A program made the translations under genes and the position numbers. The notes beneath the pieces were generated by a model that was given only the letters and a program-made list of their open reading frames with translations, was not told the DNA's origin and made no database searches. From positions 1 to 37,930 of the forward strand of contig REDX01000145.1 in assembly GCA_007695355.1 (NCBI GenBank): a stretch of 37,930 nt of DNA. The letters run 5' to 3'. Below, in pieces: positions 24,529 through 33,101 of this stretch (position 1 is the stretch's first letter; the number at the start of each line of letters is the position of its first letter). This DNA is from Planctomycetota bacterium (GTDB lineage: Bacteria > Planctomycetota > UBA11346).

Positions 24529-25335
24529 ATGGACCACCAAGAAACCATCGCCTCCCTTGAGCACCAGCTCGAAGATTTTTATGCTGGCCGCGAACGCCTC
24601 GACCAGGAGCTTGGCTGCTCTGACCCCGATGATCTTATTCATCTGGTACACAGCCTACGAAAACATGCCTCCGGCGGACTACAAATTGACCGCAATGGAC
24701 AAAATGCATGCCTCCTTGCAATTACGACCCTCTACAACCATTTATTGCCGAATGGCACAAAGAGTCCTATTGAGAGCTCTCGCATAAGCGTTCCAAGTTT
24801 ACCAGAGCCCAATAAAATAATTCCCCCTGCCCCTAACCCTAAGGCAGCACCAAACAAACCAGCCCCAGCCACAGATACCCAAGTTGCTGTATCTGCGCCA
24901 CCAGAACCCGCCGCCAAGGCGGTGCCACCGCCGCCGCCGGTTAAAGACATTAGCGAGGATAAAAGCGATTCTTTTGTTGATAAAGACACCTTGTCTCGCA
25001 TGGCCGATATGAGCCAAAGTGAACGCGACGAGCTTGACTTCGGCATTGTTGAAGTGGATGAACGAGGGATTATTCGCAGTTACAACCGCTACGAAAGCGA
25101 ACTAGCCGGGGTAGCTCCGGAAGCCGCAATGGGGCGAAACTTTTTTACCCAGGTAGCCCCCTGCACCAATAACCGCCTTTTCTACGGGCGCTTTAAGCGA
25201 GGCCTTGCTGACGGCCAACTCGACGCGCAAATTCCCTACACCTTCACCTATAAAATGCGCCCCACCAATGTTGTCGTGCGCATGTACCTCGACACCCAAC
25301 ATGCAACTACCTTTGTCTTCGTTAAGCGACGCTGA
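24529..25335 (+). CDS. Photoactive yellow protein (PYP) domain fused to a helical N-terminal region
   Basis: A 268-residue protein in three parts. Residues 1-75 are a charged helical region (TIASLEHQLEDFYAGRERLDQEL) likely to form a coiled coil. Residues 76-145 are a Pro/Ala-rich linker. Residues ~150-268 align without gaps to Halorhodospira halophila PYP, through RGIIRSYN, GRNFFTQVAPCT, FYGRF, YTFTYKM and the last residues FVFVKRR. Aligned by the C-terminus, Cys69 that binds p-coumaric acid is C212, Tyr42 is Y185 and Glu46 is E189, all conserved. Thr50 is Ala and Arg52 is Val. PYP is a PAS-fold blue-light receptor, so this is a candidate photosensor. AAGGA precedes the ATG. No tyrosine ammonia-lyase or coumaroyl-CoA ligase gene is in the window. 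Confidence 0.88.
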   Translation: MDHQETIASLEHQLEDFYAGRERLDQELGCSDPDDLIHLVHSLRKHASGGLQIDRNGQNACLLAITTLYNHLLPNGTKSPIESSRISVPSLPEPNKIIPPAPNPKAAPNKPAPATDTQVAVSAPPEPAAKAVPPPPPVKDISEDKSDSFVDKDTLSRMADMSQSERDELDFGIVEVDERGIIRSYNRYESELAGVAPEAAMGRNFFTQVAPCTNNRLFYGRFKRGLADGQLDAQIPYTFTYKMRPTNVVVRMYLDTQHATTFVFVKRR

Positions 25336-25846
25336 ACTTCACCAACGCTGGCGCGCCACGCTCAGGGCGCGCCTGCGCGGAAGCGCCGAACCCCTCTTTG
25401 CCCATCATGCCGATCTCGTCCCGGCGGCGAGTCTGTGGGTTATGCTTCGTCATCGGGTGGAAGAACTTCGAACCAGCAACGATACTGGGGCAATACTTTT
25501 ATCAGAGGAGGCCAGCATCAGTGAACTGGTGCACCTCCTCGCCGGGCTCTGGCTAGGCCGCGATCTCAGCTTCTTCCCAGAAATGCCTGGCCTAGATCCA
25601 GAAATCGTCACCACTCCTGCACTATTACGGCATGAAAGAGTCAACCCCCTAAATCCAGATCAGCCATCGACGATGGCTCACCTTGATGCCAACTGGCTGT
25701 CTCCTTCCCTTCTGCGCGAACAAGTTTTACCCGCCATCTTGAACGCCGAAATCATCGTTCTCGGTTCCTGCTGCGACAGCACATGGGAGGCCATTGGCGC
25801 CGCCCTCAACGACGCAGAAAAACCCCCTCTCTCGCCATCCGCTTAG
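25301..25846 (+). CDS. Unrecognised protein following the PYP-fusion gene
   Basis: A 181-residue protein starting at the ATG at 25301, inside the last 35 bp of the PYP-fusion gene, which suggests coupled expression. No strong ribosome binding site is seen, and other starts (25205, 25268) are possible. Residues ~10-60 contain an Arg-rich helix (LHQRWRATLRARLRG); the middle is Leu-rich (LVHLLAGLWLGRDLSF), and the end has a hydrophobic strand with a Cys pair (IIVLGSCCDSTWEAI). I recognise no family. Its stop overlaps the stop of the convergent polA gene by 4 bp. Confidence 0.7.
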   Translation: MQLPLSSLSDAELHQRWRATLRARLRGSAEPLFAHHADLVPAASLWVMLRHRVEELRTSNDTGAILLSEEASISELVHLLAGLWLGRDLSFFPEMPGLDPEIVTTPALLRHERVNPLNPDQPSTMAHLDANWLSPSLLREQVLPAILNAEIIVLGSCCDSTWEAIGAALNDAEKPPLSPSA

Positions 25847-28566
25847 TGAGCCGCCAGCCAATCGTCGGCGATGCCGTATTCCACTTCAAGGGGGACGCGC
25901 ATGGGCAGAGCCTGGCGCATGAGTTCAGCGCAAATCGCTGGAAGTTGCTCGCGCTCGCTATGGTGAAGGTCGATGACTAATTCGTCGTGCACCTGCAGCA
26001 GGAGTTTTGAACGGCTGCCGGTTTCCTGTAGATGCTGATGCACCCTTATCATCGCCAGTTTAATAAGATCAGCGGCGCTGCCTTGAACCGGGGAATTGAT
26101 CGCCAGTCGCTCGGCTGCCTGGCGGGCCATGGCATTGCGCGAGGTGATTTCGGGAATGGCGCGGCGACGGCCAAGGATGGTGGCCACCCAGCCGCGTGTC
26201 TGAGCCTCCTCCACCACCTGGGCCATCCATCCTTTCAATCCGCTAAATCTATCATAGTAGGCGTCGATAAGGGCTTTGGCTTCGGCGCGGCTGATATCCA
26301 GGCGCTCGGCCAAGCCGAAGGCACTGACCCCATAGAGAATGCCGAAATTGACGGTCTTGGCGCGCCGCCGTAATTCCCCATCCACCAAATCGGGCAGCAC
26401 CCCATAAACGGCGGCGGCGGTAGCGGTGTGAATATCGTAGCCCGAGGCGAAGGCTTCGGCCAGCCCAGGATCACCGGACAATTCAGCGGCGATGCGCAAT
26501 TCGATCTGCGAATAATCGAGGGAGAGCAGCTGATATTCAGATCCGCGGGAGACGAAAGCGCGACGGATCTGGCGGCCAAACTCTGAGCGCACGGGAATAT
26601 TCTGGAGATTGGGGTCGCGGCTGGCGAGACGACCAGTGGCAGCGACCGCCTGTTCGTAATGGGTGTGCACCCGGCCGCTGACTGGGTCCACCGTTTGCGG
26701 CAGGGTATCGACATAGGTACTTTTGAGTTTGGTTGCCTCGCGATAATCGAGAATGTGCTGGACGATGGGATGGCGACCGGCCAGGCGCTGCAGGGTCTGC
26801 TCATTGGTTTGGTATTGCTTACTCTTGGCGGTGCGCTTGGCCTTGGGGTCTAATTGCAAACGGTCGAAGAGGAGCTCACCCAATTGCTTAGGACTATTGA
26901 TATTCACTTCCTCGCCGGCAACGGCGTTGATTTGGCTGGTCATCTCAGCGATACGCGTTTCCAGAGTGGCGCTGAGTCGGCCGAGGGCCACAACATCAAT
27001 GTTTATGCCTTCAGCCTCCATCGCCACCAGCACCGGAATTAGGGGGCATTCCACCTCGCGCCAAACTTTTTCTTGGCCGCTTTCCGCCAACTCTTGTCGT
27101 AAGATTTCAGCCAGCTGCCAGGTGACATCGGCATCTTCGGCGGCGTATTCCGCCAATTCTGCCAGGGGCACCGCGGTCATCGAGCGCTGGTCCTTACCCT
27201 TCTCGCCGATGAGGCTGGTAATCGAGACCGGGCGATAACCCAGCAGGCGCTCGCTCAAGGCATCCATGCTGCGTCGCTGATCGGGGCTGACCAACCAGGC
27301 GGCGAGCATCGTATCCTCATAGGCGCCGCCCAGGGGCAGCCCATGGGCCAACAGCACGGCGGCGTCGAATTTGAGATTATGGCCAACCTTCACGGCCTCA
27401 CCGGCCAGGATGGGGGCCAGCCGCTGGCGCAGGGCCGCGGCCGCAGCGCTGTCTTCAGGCCAGGGCAGATACCAGGCCTCGTGGGCGCGCCAGCAAAAAC
27501 TCATGCCCAGGAGGCGGCAGTGCCGCGGTTCGAGGCCATCGGTTTCGGTGTCGATGCAGAAGCGGGGCTGGGCTGCCAAACCATCCAGGAGACTCACCAA
27601 GCTGGCCTCGTCCTGGACCAGATGGTAGGTATGAAACACCTCGGCAATGGTGCCCAGGGGCTGCTCGGCCTGACCGGCAGCGTCCACCGCCCCGGCGCCC
27701 AGGAGGCGCTCGCCAAGGCTGCGAAATTCCAGCTCGGCAAAGAGGCTGGCGGCGGCCTCGCGATCGATCTCCTGGCGGGCCAGGGCATCAAAGGCGTAAT
27801 CCAGGGGCACCGCGGTGTCGATGGTCACCAGCTCGCGGGAGAGGAAGGCCTGCTCGCGGTGCTCAGCCAGGTTTTCTTTTTTCTTGCCCTTCACCTGATC
27901 GAGGTTGGCGTAGACCCCCGCCATATCGCCGTAGGCCTGGATCAAATCTTTGGCGGTCTTGGGGCCAATGCCGGGCACCCCGGGCACGTTATCCGAACTG
28001 TCGCCCATGAGGCCGAGGATGTCGATCACCTGATCGGGGCGCTCGATGCCCCATTCGGCACAGATCTCTGCCACCCCCAATTTATCGAAACCGCCGCCAC
28101 CCTTGCTGGGCCGCCAGATCACCCGCCCCGGGCCCACCAGCTGGGCGTAATCCTTGTCCGGGGTGACCATAATCACCTGATAACCGGCAGCTTCACCCTG
28201 CACCGCGATGGTGCCGATGAGGTCATCGGCCTCAAAGCCATCCAGGCGCAGCACTGGGATGCGCAGGGCGCCTAGAATGCGATCGAGCCAGGGCAGGGCG
28301 GCTTCGATCTCTTCGGGCATGGCATCGCGGGTGGCTTTGTAAGCGGGATAGCGCTGGTGGCGAAAGGTGGGAGCGCGAGTGTCGAAGACCACCGCCACAT
28401 GGCTGGCCTTGGCCTCTTCAAAGACCCCCAGCATGACCTGGGTAAAGACCTGCAGGCAAGAGGTATTGAGGCCGGAACTGGTCAGCCGCGGGGCGCGAAT
28501 CATGGCGAAGTGGCCGCGGTAGACCAGGGCCATGCCATCGATCAGGGCGAGGGTGGGCTGGGACAT
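25843..28566 (-). CDS. polA: DNA polymerase I
   Basis: The repair and Okazaki-fragment polymerase, 907 residues, with all three domains. The 5'-3' exonuclease comes first (LIDGMALVYRGHF, GFEADDLIG, DKDYAQLV and the GIGPKTAKDLI helix-hairpin-helix). A 3'-5' proofreading exonuclease follows with its catalytic acids in place (FCIDTETDGLE, HNLKFDAAVL). The polymerase domain shows motif A SLDYSQIELRIAA, motif B RRRAKTVNFGILYG and motif C VHDELVIDL. I set the start at 28566, where CGGAGG lies 7 nt upstream; a reading from 28629 would add 21 residues that the family lacks. It is convergent with the gene after the PYP fusion. Confidence 0.96.
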   Translation of the reverse strand: MSQPTLALIDGMALVYRGHFAMIRAPRLTSSGLNTSCLQVFTQVMLGVFEEAKASHVAVVFDTRAPTFRHQRYPAYKATRDAMPEEIEAALPWLDRILGALRIPVLRLDGFEADDLIGTIAVQGEAAGYQVIMVTPDKDYAQLVGPGRVIWRPSKGGGGFDKLGVAEICAEWGIERPDQVIDILGLMGDSSDNVPGVPGIGPKTAKDLIQAYGDMAGVYANLDQVKGKKKENLAEHREQAFLSRELVTIDTAVPLDYAFDALARQEIDREAAASLFAELEFRSLGERLLGAGAVDAAGQAEQPLGTIAEVFHTYHLVQDEASLVSLLDGLAAQPRFCIDTETDGLEPRHCRLLGMSFCWRAHEAWYLPWPEDSAAAAALRQRLAPILAGEAVKVGHNLKFDAAVLLAHGLPLGGAYEDTMLAAWLVSPDQRRSMDALSERLLGYRPVSITSLIGEKGKDQRSMTAVPLAELAEYAAEDADVTWQLAEILRQELAESGQEKVWREVECPLIPVLVAMEAEGINIDVVALGRLSATLETRIAEMTSQINAVAGEEVNINSPKQLGELLFDRLQLDPKAKRTAKSKQYQTNEQTLQRLAGRHPIVQHILDYREATKLKSTYVDTLPQTVDPVSGRVHTHYEQAVAATGRLASRDPNLQNIPVRSEFGRQIRRAFVSRGSEYQLLSLDYSQIELRIAAELSGDPGLAEAFASGYDIHTATAAAVYGVLPDLVDGELRRRAKTVNFGILYGVSAFGLAERLDISRAEAKALIDAYYDRFSGLKGWMAQVVEEAQTRGWVATILGRRRAIPEITSRNAMARQAAERLAINSPVQGSAADLIKLAMIRVHQHLQETGSRSKLLLQVHDELVIDLHHSEREQLPAICAELMRQALPMRVPLEVEYGIADDWLAAH

Positions 28567-28742
28567 AAAAAAACCTCCGGGAGTTGCAGCATGCCACAGC
28601 CCCCAAACGAGCAACCCTTCCACAAACACCTACGGACCAGTGGGCAACGGATTGCATCAGCAGCTACCCCATCTAGGGTCCTTGCCCTGCCAGCTGGCAG
28701 CAGACCCCCTTTCCAACCACCCCGGGACCAGGAGCTCAATCC

Positions 28743-29894
28743 GTGGAAATTCGCAATATCGGCATCATTATGAACGGCGTCACCGGGCGCATGGGCACCA
28801 ACCAGCACCTGATTCGCTCTATCATGGCGATCATCAAACAGGGTGGCATTAAGATCTCCGACGATCTCACCCTCATGCCCGACCCCATTCTGACCGGCCG
28901 CAATATCCATAAGCTGGCCGATCTCGCCAAGCGGGTGGGCCTCGATAAATACACCACCGATCTCCAAGCCACTTTGAATGATCCCCATTACGAGATCTTC
29001 TTCGACGCCTCAGGCACCCTCTTCCGTAAGCAATTTGTGGAAATGGCGGTGAAGGCCGGCAAGGCCGTGTACTGCGAAAAGCCCACCGCGGTGGAAACCA
29101 AGGAAGCCCTGGCCCTGGCCGAACTCTGCGAAAACGCCGGCCTCAAAAACGGCGTGGTCCAGGACAAGCTGTGGCTGCCCGGCCTGCGTAAATTCCAAAT
29201 GATCAAGGATCAGGGCTTCTTCGGCGATATTTTGAGCGTGCGCGGCGAGTTTGGCTACTGGGTGTTCACTGGCGAGCACTACGACCAGCCGGCCCAGCGC
29301 CCCAGCTGGAACTATCGCAAGGCCGACGGCGGCGGCATTATTGTCGATATGCTGTGCCACTGGCGCTATGTCATCGACAATTGCTTTGGCAATGTGAAGG
29401 CCCTCAGCTGCATGGGCGCCACCCATATTCCCACCCGCATCGACGAGCAGGGTAAGTCCTATAATTGCGACACCGATGATTCCGCCTACGCCACCTTCGA
29501 GCTGGAAAACGGCGTTATCGCCCACTTCAATAGCTCCTGGAATGTGCGCGTGCGCCGCGACGATTTGCTGACCATGCAAGTCGACGGCACCAAGGGCTCG
29601 GCGGTGGTGGGCCTGCGCAAGTGCTGGGTGCAGAGCGCCGCCGCCACCCCCAAGCCGGTGTGGAATCCCGATATCGACAGCCCCATCGACTTCTACGCCG
29701 GCTGGCAGGAAGTCCCCGATATGCAGAACTACGACAATGCGTTCAAGATTCAGTGGGAACTCTTCTTGCGCCATGTGGCCTTAGATGAGCCCTTCCGCTG
29801 GACCCTGCGCGAAGGCGCCAAGGGCGTGCAATTAGCTGAGCTGGGCCTGCAAAGCTGGGCCGAGCGTCGCTGGCTGGACGTGCCCGAGCTTTAG
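28743..29894 (+). CDS. Gfo/Idh/MocA-family NAD(P)-dependent sugar dehydrogenase
   Basis: A 383-residue oxidoreductase from a GTG start preceded by AGGAG. The N-terminal Rossmann fold (RNIGIIMNGVTGRMGTNQH) is slightly unusual for the family, which more often has GxGxxG. The catalytic Lys lies in YCEKPTAVET, and the C-terminal domain is the expected beta-sheet with a WxYRKADGGGIIVDMLCHW active-site stretch. Such enzymes oxidise or reduce sugars, inositols or sugar acids. The downstream TIM-barrel isomerase gene suggests that both act on one inositol-type or keto-sugar pathway. Codon use is more GC-rich and regular than in the neighbours, which hints at high expression. Confidence 0.92.
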   Translation: MEIRNIGIIMNGVTGRMGTNQHLIRSIMAIIKQGGIKISDDLTLMPDPILTGRNIHKLADLAKRVGLDKYTTDLQATLNDPHYEIFFDASGTLFRKQFVEMAVKAGKAVYCEKPTAVETKEALALAELCENAGLKNGVVQDKLWLPGLRKFQMIKDQGFFGDILSVRGEFGYWVFTGEHYDQPAQRPSWNYRKADGGGIIVDMLCHWRYVIDNCFGNVKALSCMGATHIPTRIDEQGKSYNCDTDDSAYATFELENGVIAHFNSSWNVRVRRDDLLTMQVDGTKGSAVVGLRKCWVQSAAATPKPVWNPDIDSPIDFYAGWQEVPDMQNYDNAFKIQWELFLRHVALDEPFRWTLREGAKGVQLAELGLQSWAERRWLDVPEL

Positions 29895-30140
29895 CTCAGG
29901 GGCTTCGCCCCTACGGCCCTGCGGGCCTACCCCCCTGGTTTTGTCGGGGTTCGCGTTTCGGGGCATGCGCCCCTGCACGCGTGGATGGATCGCTTCGCGA
30001 TTGTATCCATCCACCACCCCTCGGCGCCAGATACTCAGGGGCTTCGCCCCGGCCAACCCTTGGAGGGTGGGACGGTGTCCCACCATTTCCCACCCGGGGC
30101 GGGTCATCGACCCGCCCTCCGGGCTTTTTCGGAGTCTACC
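29895..30140 (+). repeat. Cluster of seven or more short hairpins with a duplicated 17-mer
   Basis: This gene-free gap is almost entirely palindromic. Hairpins are seen at 29898-29912, 29915-29927, 29960-29973, 29981-30014 (GTGGATGGA with TCCATCCAC), 30038-30050, 30066-30084 (GGTGGGAC with GTCCCACC) and 30097-30117 (GGGCGGGTC with GACCCGCCC). CTCAGGGGCTTCGCCCC occurs twice, at 29895-29911 and 30034-30050. The last stem (CTCCG at 30117-30121, CGGAG at 30130-30134) includes the GGAG ribosome binding site of the next gene. The array may dampen or balance expression between the two genes, or be a dispersed repeat element. Confidence 0.75.
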
Positions 30141-30974
30141 ATGAGCGCCCAGCCCCTCACCGATTTCAGCCGCCTGGCGGTGCATACCTTTACCACCAAG
30201 CCGTGGAACCTGGCCCAGGCCTGCGATAATTACGCCGCCGCTGGCATCCCCGGCATTACGGTGTGGCGCAATGTCATCGAAGAACTGGGCGCCGAGGCGG
30301 CTGGGTCCCTGATTCGCAAATCGGGCTTGGAAGTGGCGGCGCTGTGCCGCGGCGGTTTTTTTCCTGCCTTCAGCGCCGCTGACCGCCAAAAGGCCATCGA
30401 CGACAATAAACTGGCCATCGATCAAGCGGCGGCCATTGGCGCGCCAATGGTGGTACTGGTCTGCGGCGCCGTGGTCGGCATGCCGCTGCCGGAAGCGCGT
30501 AAGCAGGTCACCGATGGCATTGCTGCCTGCTTAGACCACGCCCGCGCGGCGGGGGTGAAGCTGGCCATTGAGCCCCTACATCCCATGTACGCCGCCGATC
30601 GCTCGGCGGTCAATACCATGGGTCAGGCCCGGGCCATCTGCGAAGCCCTCCAGGATCCCCTGGTCGGCATTGCCCTGGATGTCTACCATGTGTGGTGGGA
30701 TGAAGCCCTGAGTGAGGAAATCCGCCTCGCCGGCGAGCAGAACACCCTCTTCGCTTTCCACGTCTGCGACTGGCGCCCGGACACCCGCCATCTGCTCACC
30801 GACCGCGGCCTCATGGGCGAGGGCTGCATCGACATCAAAGGCATCCGCGCTGCCGTCGAAGCCGCCGGATTTAACGGCTGGAACGAAGTGGAAATCTTCT
30901 CCGAAGCGCACTGGGCCAAGGACCAGCGCCAATGGCTCTCGGAGATTAAGCAGGCCTATCTCAATTATGTCTAG
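30141..30974 (+). CDS. Sugar phosphate isomerase/epimerase (xylose isomerase-like TIM barrel)
   Basis: A 277-residue AP-endonuclease-2/xylose isomerase-like TIM barrel. Metal-binding residues of the family can be seen: Glu in [19 protein letters not shown], Asp in [11 protein letters not shown], His in FAFHVCDW and the final Glu in [12 protein letters not shown]. Members include inosose and hydroxypyruvate isomerases and sugar epimerases; the substrate here is not known. The start at 30141 has GGAG upstream within a hairpin. The gene pairs with the preceding dehydrogenase, and co-occurrence of these two families is typical of inositol and unusual sugar catabolism. Confidence 0.9.
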   Translation: MSAQPLTDFSRLAVHTFTTKPWNLAQACDNYAAAGIPGITVWRNVIEELGAEAAGSLIRKSGLEVAALCRGGFFPAFSAADRQKAIDDNKLAIDQAAAIGAPMVVLVCGAVVGMPLPEARKQVTDGIAACLDHARAAGVKLAIEPLHPMYAADRSAVNTMGQARAICEALQDPLVGIALDVYHVWWDEALSEEIRLAGEQNTLFAFHVCDWRPDTRHLLTDRGLMGEGCIDIKGIRAAVEAAGFNGWNEVEIFSEAHWAKDQRQWLSEIKQAYLNYV

Positions 30975-30998
30975 CCTACCGCCATTTTACGCCCTGGA

Positions 30999-31712
30999 TT
31001 AGGGATCGATGCCCAGCTCTTTGCGCGCGTCTTCGATATAGCTGCGTTTGGCGAAGTCGATGCGGTGCACTGGGAAGACCACGGTGCTGGCGATATTGGC
31101 GAGGTGAGCGCGTAGGCGGTGGAGGACGTGGATGGAGCGGCTCAAGAGCACCGCCGGGCGCACGCCCAGGCCCTCGTCGGCGATAATGCGATCGCCCAGT
31201 TCGTGACAGCGGGCGATAAATGGTTTCTCACTTTCAACCAGGCTTAGAGCCTCGGCCTCATCATTATCGGCGAAGGCCTTGCAAGTGCGGGCGAGGAGGT
31301 CATGCACTTCCTGGGCCAGGGGCGCCAGGTCTTGGCGATGCTTACCTAGGGGGTCAGCGCCAAGGGCCACGGCGAGGTCGGCGAGATTGCGACATTCATC
31401 CACCAAGCGCTCGACATCCTTGCCCACCGACATCATCACTAGGCAGGCAGGGCCATCGGTTTGGGAGAAAGCAAGGTGCTCTACCAGGATTTTTCGCAAT
31501 TCCCGTTCAGCCTTATTGCTGGCCTTATCAGCGCTGCGCGCCCGCTGTTCCAAACCCTCTCCAGGCTGACCGCTGGCAATGGCAGCAACCGCCTCCGCCA
31601 GCACCTCTTGGGCTTGGCCGAGGGTGTCGATAATCTGGGCGCGGGCGGTGAATAACAGGCCGGCATCCGCGCCGGCGCCACGACGCAGCAGGGACTTAAA
31701 GAGATCGAACAT
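30999..31712 (-). CDS. PhoU-like phosphate regulatory protein
   Basis: A 237-residue, mostly helical protein with PhoU-like three-helix bundles. The segment VMMSVGKDVERLVDECRNLADLAVAL near 90-115 carries the family's ExxxDxxxN-like metal-binding pattern. The second half repeats the pattern with FPVHRIDFAKRSYIEDARKELG at the end. It is 5 bp downstream of a Na/Pi cotransporter gene, and PhoU domains are known to regulate or be fused with NptA-type transporters. It likely tunes phosphate entry through that transporter. Confidence 0.8.
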   Translation of the reverse strand: MFDLFKSLLRRGAGADAGLLFTARAQIIDTLGQAQEVLAEAVAAIASGQPGEGLEQRARSADKASNKAERELRKILVEHLAFSQTDGPACLVMMSVGKDVERLVDECRNLADLAVALGADPLGKHRQDLAPLAQEVHDLLARTCKAFADNDEAEALSLVESEKPFIARCHELGDRIIADEGLGVRPAVLLSRSIHVLHRLRAHLANIASTVVFPVHRIDFAKRSYIEDARKELGIDP

Positions 31713-31717
31713 GGGGA

Positions 31718-33019
31718 CTACTCCTCGCTGGCTGCTGGATCGGGGGCAGGGTGCGCTGGGGGGACAGGGGATACTTCGGATTCAATGAGCTCAATGGCCG
31801 CCGGGCCTGGGGTTTCCACCTCGAGGGTCTCTGCTCCCATGAGATGGGAAAGGAAGAGCACCAGTATGGGAAGGCCGAAATAGAGGCCAAGGACATAGAC
31901 AATGGCCAATGAGCGCGAACGCACCCCGAGATCCGCGAGCATGCCCGCGGTCCACAGGGGAATGCGACGCAACCACGGAATGCCCATAATCACCAGGGTT
32001 GCAGTGAGATTGAAATAGAGATGCACTAAAGCGATCTGCAGCGCCGCCTGGGAGAGGGCGGGGTTGCTGCCGCCGGCCATGGAGGCCAGCAGGGCGGTGA
32101 CGCAGGTGCCAATGTTGGCGCCAACGGTAAAGGGGAAGACCTTCTCCAGTTTAATCACCCCGGCCCCAGCCATGGGGACGATGAGGGAGGTGGTGGTGGT
32201 CGAGGACTGCACCATAACGGTTACCACGGTGCCGGAGATAATGCCCGCCACCGGACCTCGGCCGACGGCGGCGTGAAAGAGGCGTTCGGCCCGTCCCTGC
32301 AGGACCCGTTTCAGCAACTTGCCAATGACGGTGATAGAGCCAATAATCAATACTAAGCCGAGGACGGCGAGGATGATCCCCGCCCAGAGATTCGGCAGGC
32401 CCCCCAGTAATCCGGAGCCCTCACCGCCATAGAAGAGGCGCTCCACCGGTTTGGTGGCCATGCTAATGGGATTGGGAAACTTCCCGCCGCTGGCACCACC
32501 GAGAAGTTCCGCCGTCCAACCGGCGCTGTGACGCATGAATCCGGTCAGTAATTCAAGGGGTAAGAAAATAGCGATTGCCAAGAGATTAAAGGCGTCATGC
32601 ACCGTCGCCGCGGCAAAGGCTCGGCGGAATTCCGTCTTCCGATTGAGATAGGCCATGCAAATAATGGTATTGGTGACGGTCGTGCCGAGATTTGCGCCCA
32701 AGATCATCGGCACTGCCATCTGCACATCCAACGTGCCATAGGCCACCAAACCGACGATGATCGCCGTCACTGTGCTTGATGACTGCACCAAGGCGGTGGC
32801 CATAATGCCAACCAATAAACCTGCGATGGGATTTGTCGCAAAGGCGAAGAGTTGACGGGCGGTTTCATCGCCGCCAGAGGCTAATTTAAAACCATTACCA
32901 ACCAAGCCGACCGCCAAGAGTAAGCCGTATAGCCCGGCAAAAACCCCAAGCCAAACCAAGTAGAGGGACGCTCGCCCCGAGCTTGCAGGATCGCGGATCG
33001 GCGAAGACTCGTAACTCAT
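31718..33019 (-). CDS. Na/Pi cotransporter family protein (NptA/PhoU-type, SLC34-like)
   Basis: A 433-residue inner-membrane transporter with two inverted repeats, each bearing the QSSS signature: ALVQSSSTVTAIIVGLV near 80-96 and VMVQSSTTTTSLIVPM near 265-280. About eight membrane helices are visible, and the last 50 residues form an acidic, Pro-rich cytoplasmic tail. It imports or balances phosphate with sodium. GGAGGGAG precedes the ATG. Unlike many bacterial family members, the PhoU domain is a separate gene here, the next one downstream. Confidence 0.9.
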   Translation of the reverse strand: MSYESSPIRDPASSGRASLYLVWLGVFAGLYGLLLAVGLVGNGFKLASGGDETARQLFAFATNPIAGLLVGIMATALVQSSSTVTAIIVGLVAYGTLDVQMAVPMILGANLGTTVTNTIICMAYLNRKTEFRRAFAAATVHDAFNLLAIAIFLPLELLTGFMRHSAGWTAELLGGASGGKFPNPISMATKPVERLFYGGEGSGLLGGLPNLWAGIILAVLGLVLIIGSITVIGKLLKRVLQGRAERLFHAAVGRGPVAGIISGTVVTVMVQSSTTTTSLIVPMAGAGVIKLEKVFPFTVGANIGTCVTALLASMAGGSNPALSQAALQIALVHLYFNLTATLVIMGIPWLRRIPLWTAGMLADLGVRSRSLAIVYVLGLYFGLPILVLFLSHLMGAETLEVETPGPAAIELIESEVSPVPPAHPAPDPAASEE

Positions 33020-33101
33020 GCTCCCTCCGAAGGCGGCGCATGGTCAGCTACGATTGTCAGGGGCAAGGGAAATATAAAGGTGGGATAAGGAATGCGTAAA
33101 G

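Noticed and set aside
27343-28275. A 310-codon plus-strand open frame opposite polA
   Set aside because: It is fully antisense to the conserved exonuclease domains of polA, is low-complexity Gly/Ala/His/Gln-rich and has no family match; it is a by-product of polA codon bias.
29010-29774. A 254-codon minus-strand open frame opposite the Gfo/Idh/MocA gene
   Set aside because: It is antisense to a well-matched dehydrogenase with strong codon bias and shows no independent protein features.
29895-30120. A CRISPR array or simple tandem repeat at the hairpin cluster
   Set aside because: Only one 17-mer is repeated, twice, and the other hairpins differ in sequence and spacing; no regular repeat-spacer structure exists.
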